Shown one piece after another: positions 7,485 through 11,602 of a stretch of DNA of 11,602 nucleotides; position 1 is the stretch's first letter; the number at the start of each line of letters is the position of its first letter. Source of the stretch: Clostridia bacterium (GTDB taxonomy: Bacteria; Bacillota; Clostridia; Christensenellales; Borkfalkiaceae); contig CAAGGZ010000022.1 in assembly GCA_900769545.1 (NCBI GenBank), positions 1 through 11,602 on the forward strand, given 5' to 3'. A program made the translations under genes and the position numbers. The notes below the pieces were generated by a model. That model saw only the letters and a program-made list of their open reading frames with translations, had not been told where the DNA came from and ran no database searches.

Positions 7485-8296
7485 AAAAACTTGAAAACAA
7501 AGTAATTGCCATTACGGGCGCAGGCGGTATTATTTGTAGCGCGTTTGCAAAAGCTCTTGCGGAAGAAGGCGCAAGGGTTGCGCTCCTTGATATTAACTAT
7601 GATGCGGCAAAACAATATGCAGACGAAATCGGGGATAATGCGATTGCCATTCGTTGTAATTGCTTGGATAAAGAAAGTATCATTCAAGCGAAAAAGGAAA
7701 TCAATGAAAGCTTTGGCGCGGTGAACTTCCTTATCAATGGCGCGGGCGGGAACAACCCCAAAGCAACTTGCGATAACGAATATATGACTACTGATTTGGA
7801 TGGGGTAAAGGATTTCTTTGCGCTCGAAGAAAGCGGATTGAAGTTTGTATTTGACTTGAATATCACGAGCGCGTTTTTGGTAACGCAGGTATTTGCGCAG
7901 GATATGGTGAAAACGGGTGGGAATATCATCAATATTTCGTCTATGAATGCGTATAGACCGCTCACCAAAATCCCTGCATACAGTGCGGCAAAAGCAGGTA
8001 TATCCAACTTTACGCAGTGGCTTGCGGTGCATTTTGCGCCCTGCAATATCCGTTGTAATGCGATTGCGCCGGGGTTCTTTGTAACCAATCAAAATAGAGC
8101 GCTTCTTTTCAACGAAGACGGCACGCCGACTGCAAGAACGGGTAAAATTCTTGCGGCAACTCCCATGAAGAAATTTGGAGAAATCTCTGACCTTATTGGC
8201 ACACTGATGTGGCTTGCAGACGATAACGCAAGCGGTTTTGTAACGGGTACGGTCATTCCCGTAGACGGCGGCTTTTCGGCATATAGCGGTGTTTAA
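7481..8296 (+). CDS. uxuB: SDR-family D-mannonate oxidoreductase (fructuronate reductase), UxuB/YjmF-like
   Basis: A 271-aa short-chain dehydrogenase/reductase predicted to interconvert D-fructuronate and D-mannonate with NAD(H), supplying UxuA. Visible features are the cofactor loop TGAGGIICSAFAKAL near residues 12-26, NGAGG in the middle, the catalytic S154 in NISSMNAY, Y167 and K171 in AYSAAKAG, and the C-terminal IPVDGGF. The glycine motif ends in Cys rather than Gly, which I recall as usual in this mannonate-specific subgroup. It belongs to the Firmicutes SDR type of mannonate oxidoreductase, not the long-chain type named UxuB in E. coli. GGAGG lies before the ATG, and the start is coupled to uxuA by a 4-nt overlap. 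It is the last gene of the operon. Specificity is inferred from uxuA linkage; another uronate or sugar acid is possible. Confidence 0.88.
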   Translation: MKKLENKVIAITGAGGIICSAFAKALAEEGARVALLDINYDAAKQYADEIGDNAIAIRCNCLDKESIIQAKKEINESFGAVNFLINGAGGNNPKATCDNEYMTTDLDGVKDFFALEESGLKFVFDLNITSAFLVTQVFAQDMVKTGGNIINISSMNAYRPLTKIPAYSAAKAGISNFTQWLAVHFAPCNIRCNAIAPGFFVTNQNRALLFNEDGTPTARTGKILAATPMKKFGEISDLIGTLMWLADDNASGFVTGTVIPVDGGFSAYSGV

Positions 8297-8321
8297 TTTA
8301 ATAACTGTTATAAAAAATTAA

Positions 8322-8352
8322 CCACCTGCAAAGGTGGCTAGTCGCTTTTATG
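8322..8352 (+). terminator. Probable operon-end terminator hairpin
   Basis: CCACCT (8322-8327) and AGGTGG (8332-8337) pair around GCAA, a GNRA-type tetraloop, 25 nt after the uxuB-like stop. The plus-strand T-run is weak (CTTTTAT, eight bases later). The minus strand has a better one (TTAATTTTTT), so the hairpin may act in both directions. Confidence 0.5.
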
Positions 8353-8366
8353 GAAGAAAATAATTG

Positions 8367-8372
8367 TATAAT
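8367..8372 (+). promoter_or_regulatory. Possible -10 element upstream of tRNA scar
   Basis: A perfect TATAAT lies about 95 nt before the tRNA 3' remnant. No convincing -35 sits 17 nt upstream. It may drive a non-coding transcript through 8380-8535 ending at the hairpin after the scar, or be chance in AT-rich DNA. Confidence 0.25.
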
Positions 8373-8428
8373 AAGACGAAAATGCGTAATCAAATTTTGG
8401 GGTGTTATTGGGCGGCAAACGCTGAAAG

Positions 8429-8443
8429 CCTTTATTTATAAGG
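8429..8443. repeat. Small inverted repeat beside the tRNA scar
   Basis: CCTT (8429-8432) and AAGG (8440-8443) flank an AT-rich centre, inside GCTGAAAGCC...AAGGGATTCC. Imperfect inverted repeats of this type next to an att core can be integrase core-binding sites. The pairing is short, so this is tentative. Confidence 0.25.
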
Positions 8444-8463
8444 GATTCCGTGATTGTCTTACA

Positions 8464-8488
8464 GGTTCGAATCCACCTCTGCCCACCA
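8464..8488 (+). pseudogene. tRNA 3'-end remnant, probable integration (att) site
   Basis: The 25 bases match the last part of a bacterial tRNA gene: T-loop TTCGAAT (8466-8472), T-stem 3' strand CCACC (8473-8477), acceptor 3' strand TCTGCCC (8478-8484), discriminator A and encoded CCA (8486-8488). The 5' partners are missing. Positions 8461-8465 (ACAGG) cannot form the T-stem beyond two pairs, and no D-arm or anticodon arm can be folded upstream. Such scars arise when an element integrates into the 3' end of a tRNA. A tyrosine recombinase remnant ends only 250 bp away. The acceptor sequence predicts an intact partner gene beginning GGGCAGA. Confidence 0.65.
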
Positions 8489-8490
8489 CG

Positions 8491-8537
8491 ACACGGCTTT
8501 TATGCAAGAAATTGTGAATAAAGTCGTGTTTTGTTTT
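8491..8537 (+). terminator. Intrinsic terminator after the tRNA scar
   Basis: ACACGGCTTTTAT (8491-8503) pairs with ATAAAGTCGTGT (8518-8529), about 12 pairs with one G-U and one bulged T. The run TTTTGTTTTG follows. It begins two bases after the CCA end, so it is probably the original terminator of the tRNA gene and marks chromosomal flank on that side. Confidence 0.6.
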
Positions 8538-8736
8538 GTATAATTGCATAAATATTCAGTAAATTTTATGATTTTAGCATAGTTTGGCGAATAAAATCGG
8601 TCTTTTTTTTCTTTATTTTTCAGGGATTTATCAATTTGGATGCGCCTAAATTTGCAAAGGAGGGAAAGTGGCCAACAAAAAGACTATCCGCCTTTTTTAA
8701 GACGGATAGTTGGTTCGTATAGAAGATAAAGTTTGT
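8538..8736. other. Non-coding stretch of the element remnant
   Basis: AT-rich sequence between the tRNA scar and the recombinase remnant. It contains a T9 run (around 8604-8613) and a strong AGGAGG (8658-8663) followed by GTG at 8668, which opens only 10 codons before TAA at 8698-8700, inside a terminator. I see no supportable gene. Confidence 0.4.
8674..8714 (-). terminator. Terminator of the recombinase remnant
   Basis: ACTATCCG (8683-8690) and CGGATAGT (8703-8710) form a perfect 8-bp stem. On the minus strand the second arm runs into CTTTTTGTTGG. It lies about 25 nt past the recombinase stop codon, in the correct orientation for it. Confidence 0.7.
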
Positions 8737-9145
8737 TTAGATGGTCGGGAACACAACCAAATCCATTTGCTCGCGCATAAATTTATCGGGAAAATGCGTA
8801 TATACACGTCCAACCAATCTTGTAGGGGAGTCACCCATCCAAATATCTACGATATCAGGACGAACGTATTGCTGACAAGTTGTAGCGAAGGTATGCCGTA
8901 AATAATATGCTGTTTTTCCTGCAAGCAATTCTTTCATAGTATCATTAATTTTAAGTCTATGTAAATCTGTTGTTAAAGGTTTATCCCAGTCAATCAATCC
9001 CTGTGCCTGCGTAGGTATGGGGATTTTCTTATACTCGATTTTACCGTTTTTGCGTTTACGGTTTTGAGCAATCAAGAACTCACCTTCGCGGTGCGTTTCT
9101 TCATCGATTTCGCAGGGGCGTAAACCGAAGAAATAGAGGACGTAT
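8737..9145 (-). pseudogene. Tyrosine recombinase (phage-type integrase), C-terminal catalytic part only
   Basis: About 135 codons of an integrase C-terminal domain, stop at 8737-8739. Visible are the box I arginine (YFFGLRPCEID), the beta-hairpin with basic RKRKNGKIEYKKI, box II YYLRHTFAT, the MGDSP segment where most members have GHS, and the catalytic tyrosine in RVYTHFPDKF. The arm-binding and core-binding N-terminal domains are gone. The open frame continues rightward beyond about 9145, but there it is antisense to a Rep gene, so the apparent N-terminal ~60 residues of that frame are not integrase. In the intact element the gene would read toward the att site at 8464-8488, the usual arrangement. 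It cannot be active without its N-terminal part. Confidence 0.85.
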
Positions 9146-9679
9146 GATCCGAAAAAACATACAGCAGAAAGCTTTAGAAAGAAACTGAGAAAGTGTCTTT
9201 CCAATTTACATACGCGTAGAGGTTGGAGATATATGGGAGTGTTTGAAGAAGGCTGGGAGAACGGAACATTGCACTTCCACGCGCTGTTATATGTGCCTAA
9301 AAATGAGATGGTTGGCAAGATTGTAGAGAAGAGTGAATATAGTACAAAAAGGGGGAACAGGAATACCAGGTATGGGAATACCTTCTTTGATGAGAGTTTT
9401 GGGAAATCAGATTTTCAGGAATTAAACCCCGTATTATTAAAGAGAGGCGGTACGCTTAGATACTTGGTAAAATACTTAGTGAAGTCGGGGGAGAAGATTG
9501 TATATAGCAGAGGCATACCATCTGAAATTTGTATGGAATTGCCCGATAGTGATATTGTAGGAACATTTTTGGATTTTGTAACAAAGTATGCGTTATTTGA
9601 TGATGTAATTGATTGGGAAAGGGACGTAAAGCATTATGGAAAGAAAAAGAAGGAAGAACGTCAACGCAGACGGATATAA
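9137..9679 (+). pseudogene. Rolling-circle replication initiator (Rep, HUH endonuclease), N-terminally truncated
   Basis: The Rep-like sequence begins right after the fusion point: TYDPKKHTAESFRKKLRKCL is in frame with, and upstream of, the first ATG at 9233, so that ATG is not the true start. The HUH metal motif is HFHALLYVP. The catalytic tyrosine region is probably YLVKYLVKSGEKIVYSRGIP, whose YxxK pattern is usual for nicking tyrosines. The C-terminus (DDVIDWERDVKHY..., then a basic KKKKEERQRRR tail) looks complete. An in-frame TAG at 9134-9136 closes the frame upstream. Family context is small integrative or plasmid-like elements of Firmicutes that replicate by rolling circle; this is family recognition from memory. 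Residual nicking activity from a 148-aa internal product starting at 9233 cannot be excluded, because both visible motifs survive in it. Confidence 0.75.
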
Positions 9680-9702
9680 AAGCGAGGGTAAAACGAAAAG
9701 AA

Positions 9703-9733
9703 CGCCTGTACAAGATGTACAAGGCGCATTTTG
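9703..9733 (+). terminator. Terminator of the Rep remnant
   Basis: CGCCTGTACA (9703-9712) pairs with TGTACA-A-GGCG (9716-9726), ten pairs with one bulged A and a 3-nt loop. CATTTTG follows. It lies 24 nt after the Rep stop. The T-run is short. Confidence 0.5.
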
Positions 9734-9783
9734 TCGTACAAGAATGTCCGAAAAACACTTAAAGTTATTTACAAAAAAAACAT

Positions 9784-9830
9784 AACGGCGGTATTTCGCA
9801 AGCGGGTCAGCGCGAAACCGCCGTTTTTTT
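9784..9830 (+). terminator. Strong terminator carrying the conserved 12-nt loop (copy B)
   Basis: CGGCGG (9786-9791), a two-base bulge and TTTCGC (9794-9799) pair with GCGAAA (9812-9817) and CCGCCG (9818-9823), followed by seven Ts (9824-9830). The loop AAGCGGGTCAGC (9800-9811) is identical to that at 8-19. It is a textbook intrinsic terminator except for the unusually large and conserved loop. Confidence 0.8.
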
Positions 9831-9862
9831 GGGCTTTAAGTCGGTAAATTTAGTAAAGTAAA

Positions 9863-9924
9863 AGCGACGACACCTTGACCGCGCGCCGCAGGCGCGCGCT
9901 CGTATAGTCAAGGTGTCGCTTAAT
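9863..9924 (+). other. Long hairpin with nested GC-rich hairpin (copy B)
   Basis: A 12-bp perfect stem (9868-9879 with 9907-9918) encloses an 8-bp GC hairpin (CGCGCGCC, loop GCA, GGCGCGCG; 9880-9898) and the unpaired CTCGTATA (9899-9906). It is preceded by AGCGA (9863-9867) and followed by CTTAATA. The plan matches copy A at 71-140 with different arm sequences. The AGCGR start lies exactly 63 nt after the start of the conserved loop in both copies. Confidence 0.65.
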
Positions 9925-10020
9925 ACTCGTATAATATAGTTGTTATTTTTTGGTTTTTGTTGTAAGAGACACCTTGGGGATAGAATTTAATTGAGTGTAT
10001 AACATTCATAACATGGGATA
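9925..10020. other. AT-rich intergenic stretch, no gene seen
   Basis: Between the copy B hairpin and the lipoprotein promoter there is only AT-rich sequence with a T-rich stretch (about 9943-9960) and a TATAAT at 9930-9935 without a good -35. I see no open reading frame or stable structure worth naming. Confidence 0.4.
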
Positions 10021-10056
10021 TTGTCCACTAAAATTTACTGTGCTATAATGGCGGTA
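10021..10056 (+). promoter_or_regulatory. Promoter of the MBL-fold lipoprotein gene
   Basis: TTGTCC (10021-10026), a 17-nt spacer and a perfect TATAAT (10044-10049) predict a start near 10056 and a leader of about 40 nt. GGGA before the ATG is a modest ribosome binding site. Confidence 0.6.
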
Positions 10057-10095
10057 TAACTCTTGAAATGAAATGGAGAATAAATAGGGAATATT

Positions 10096-11259
10096 ATGAA
10101 AAAACGTATACTTACTTTGTCTTTAACTGCGTTGCTTGCATTATCAGGTTGTGCGCTCAATCCAAGTGCTAGTTCAAGCGATTCGGGGTCGAGTACTTCT
10201 GATTCGGGGAACGTAACGCCGAGACCTACGCCTGCAAGCGCAGTAGAATTGTATCAACTGGCGCCGAATAAGAACGCTTTGATGCAATCTTACGTAATTA
10301 AAACAAAAAACAATAAATTGATTGTAATCGACGGTGGTATTGACGGTACGGGTGCGTCTTCCGACCCTTATTTACCTTCGGCGCTTCGTTCTATTTTATG
10401 TTTAGAAGAAGGGGAATATTTTGAAGTAGAAGCTTGGTTTCTTTCGCATGCGCACAGCGACCATTATTACGAATTGTCCAAAATGCTTGCCGACTATTCG
10501 GAAGATTCTAATTATAAAATTAACGAGTTCTATTTTGATTTTCCTGACTTTGATGATTATTATGCGGCAAGAAACGGTCTTCCTTCTTACGAGTACGGTA
10601 CGTTGACGAAATTTAATCAATTCAAACTTAATCTCAATAATTACGCAAACGTAAATGGCCTTGATATTGAAAGCGAAAGTATGCTTTGGTATGATGATAT
10701 TAACGGCTCGACCATCAACAGTGCTGAAATAAAATGGGGCTTGGATATCGAAATCGATGGCATTCGTTTTGAAATTATGCAAACGTGGGATTATGCGGAT
10801 CGAAAGGGCAGCGAGGATATTAATGAAACCAGCTTGGTTATGCGCGCCCATGTGGAAGGACAAAGTATCTTATTCTTAAACGACCTTGGCGGTTTTAATT
10901 CGGATAGATCGAGCGGTGCGCGTTTGGTGAATACCTATGGCGAAGCATTGAAGAGCGACATTGTACAAATGGCGCATCACGGGCAAAAGGGTTCGCAAAA
11001 GGCTTTGTATGATTTGGTGGACGCAAAGGTGCATTTGTGGCCTACGCCGGCATTCGTATGGAACTATCCGAATGACTATACACATCTAGTAGAAACTCGT
11101 AAATGGGTGAATGACGGTAAGGATTTTGTACGGGGCGACGCATATAACATTGTCGCTTGTTTGTATGAAGCGTATCCTAAAAATCCTACAAAGGTTGCGG
11201 ATTGGAACGAGGTAAAAGACGGAATGAAAATTACCCTTCCATATAATCCAGAAGTGTAA
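10096..11259 (+). CDS. Secreted MBL-fold hydrolase lipoprotein (ComEC-type domain)
   Basis: A 387-aa predicted lipoprotein. The signal peptide is MKKR plus a hydrophobic core ending in the lipobox LSGC, so C19 would be lipidated and the protein held on the outer face of the membrane. A Ser/Asp/Thr/Pro-rich linker (about 20-49) follows. The metallo-beta-lactamase fold shows an early LIVIDGG strand, the metal motif HAHSDH (118-123), a later LFLNDLGG whose Asp fits the bridging ligand, and MAHHGQKGS as the third histidine region. The NDLGG and MAHHGQ motifs resemble the MBL domain of ComEC and related secreted hydrolases, some of which are nucleases or phosphodiesterases. The substrate is unknown. 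It has its own promoter and lies just upstream of the gene at 11331, possibly cotranscribed across a 71-nt gap. Confidence 0.85.
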   Translation: MKKRILTLSLTALLALSGCALNPSASSSDSGSSTSDSGNVTPRPTPASAVELYQLAPNKNALMQSYVIKTKNNKLIVIDGGIDGTGASSDPYLPSALRSILCLEEGEYFEVEAWFLSHAHSDHYYELSKMLADYSEDSNYKINEFYFDFPDFDDYYAARNGLPSYEYGTLTKFNQFKLNLNNYANVNGLDIESESMLWYDDINGSTINSAEIKWGLDIEIDGIRFEIMQTWDYADRKGSEDINETSLVMRAHVEGQSILFLNDLGGFNSDRSSGARLVNTYGEALKSDIVQMAHHGQKGSQKALYDLVDAKVHLWPTPAFVWNYPNDYTHLVETRKWVNDGKDFVRGDAYNIVACLYEAYPKNPTKVADWNEVKDGMKITLPYNPEV

Positions 11260-11330
11260 AAGCATACGTGAATATGTTTGTAAGTCGTTATTAAGAAAAG
11301 GGAATAAAGTACATTCTATGGAGAAATAAT

Positions 11331-11602
11331 ATGAGTAAATTCTTAAGAATTGGTCAGGAGTTGACAAAAATCTACATAGATAATCGTAATATTGAAGAAT
11401 ATAACATTGTTGTACATAGCGCCGGGGATTTAAGAAGCCCCGGCATTATGCCTGCTACAACGGAAAAAGCTGCGAAAGTATTTCAGCAATACATAGCGTT
11501 GCTTACAGATATTACTTTGCCGATTATTTATGATATTTATCCGTTGCATACGGAAAAGGAAATTGCCATCGGCGGTGTTTTTAGAGAGTACGATACAACG
11601 CG
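11331..11602 (+). CDS. Start of a gene with a GH67/GH20-type N-terminal alpha/beta domain (DUF4838-like), cut by window end
   Basis: Ninety codons are present; the frame is open at the window end. The start is ATG 11331 with GGAG (11320-11323) upstream. No signal peptide is seen. The segment TEKAAKVFQQYIALLTDITLPI, followed by KEIAIGGVFREYD, has the pattern of the small alpha/beta domain before the catalytic barrel in alpha-glucuronidases (GH67), some hexosaminidases and DUF4838 proteins, where it usually reads as A-A-x-x-L-x-x-Y-L...TG...LP...EIxIG. If correct, the full gene encodes another carbohydrate-active enzyme. An alpha-glucuronidase would suit the neighbouring uronate pathway, but only the N-terminal domain is visible, so this is a weak assignment. 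Confidence 0.55.
   Translation, partial: MSKFLRIGQELTKIYIDNRNIEEYNIVVHSAGDLRSPGIMPATTEKAAKVFQQYIALLTDITLPIIYDIYPLHTEKEIAIGGVFREYDTT
11421..11444 (+). other. Perfect GC hairpin inside a coding region
   Basis: GCCGGGG (11421-11427) and CCCCGGC (11438-11444) form a 7-bp perfect stem around a 10-nt loop, within the first third of the visible codons of the gene at 11331. The surrounding coding sequence is AT-rich, so the hairpin stands out. It may be a codon coincidence (encoding AGDLRSPGI). Confidence 0.35.

Noticed and set aside
8410..8488. A complete tRNA gene from GGGCGGC to CCA
   Set aside because: The ends can pair over about six bases (one of them G-U), but no D-arm forms, the only candidate anticodon arm has A at the position of the invariant T33, and the T-stem has three mismatches. 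A 3' scar explains the data better.
8710..8901. 63-aa plus-strand open frame
   Set aside because: It is antisense to the well-supported recombinase domain.
9146..9318. N-terminal extension of the recombinase frame
   Set aside because: This part is antisense to clear Rep sequence and has no integrase features.
9456..9758. 100-aa minus-strand open frame
   Set aside because: It is antisense to the Rep remnant and its terminator and has no recognisable motif.
1..11602. CRISPR array or other short tandem repeats
   Set aside because: No regularly spaced identical repeats were seen; the only repeated structures are the two distant hairpin modules.

Overview
The window looks like a moderately low-GC Firmicutes chromosome, probably an uncultured gut-type Clostridia. 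The reasons are AGGAGG-type ribosome binding sites, sigma-A-like TTGnnn-17-TATAAT promoters, intrinsic terminators with T-tracts, and protein relatives recognised from that group (a Bacillus-type uxuA-uxuB pair, and a Gram-positive integrase and Rep family). This taxonomic reading is inference, because no rRNA or complete tRNA is present.

Region 1 (1-325) is non-coding. It holds two structured hairpins, a plus-strand terminator and the terminator of the regulator gene. Region 2 (326-8340) is a carbohydrate locus. A divergent AraC-family regulator (minus strand) faces a six-gene plus-strand operon: two TIM-barrel sugar isomerase/epimerase-like proteins, a Gfo/Idh/MocA oxidoreductase, a cytoplasmic GH78 alpha-L-rhamnosidase, mannonate dehydratase (uxuA) and an SDR-type mannonate oxidoreductase (uxuB-like). 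The intergenic region carries two back-to-back promoters with 17-bp spacers and a direct repeat in 21-bp phase, as expected for an AraC-type operator. The most economical reading is catabolism of an imported rhamnose- and uronate-containing oligosaccharide, for example Rha-GlcA caps of plant arabinogalactan. GH78 would free rhamnose, while UxuB and UxuA would take fructuronate through mannonate to 2-keto-3-deoxygluconate. The Gfo/Idh plus TIM-barrel trio could add an oxidation/epimerisation or oxidation/elimination step on a glycoside. No transporter, isomerase uxaC, KDG kinase or rhamnose genes lie in the window.

Region 3 (about 8400-9735) is the wreck of a mobile element. It contains the 3' end of a tRNA gene with no recognisable 5' part (a probable attachment-site scar), a tyrosine recombinase lacking its N-terminal part, and a rolling-circle Rep also lacking its N-terminal part. 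The two are fused head to head at about 9137-9145 by what looks like a single internal deletion.

Region 4 (9736-11602) starts with a terminator and a long hairpin. These repeat the architecture seen at the left edge of the window: an identical 12-nt hairpin loop, and exactly 63 nt from that loop to the next hairpin, while the stems differ in sequence. A secreted metallo-beta-lactamase-fold lipoprotein follows with its own promoter. Last comes the start of a gene whose product resembles the alpha/beta N-terminal domain found before some glycoside hydrolase and DUF4838 proteins.

The least explained signal is the repeated two-hairpin module (2-135 and 9786-9918). The best-supported regulatory signal is a predicted leaderless mRNA for the AraC regulator.
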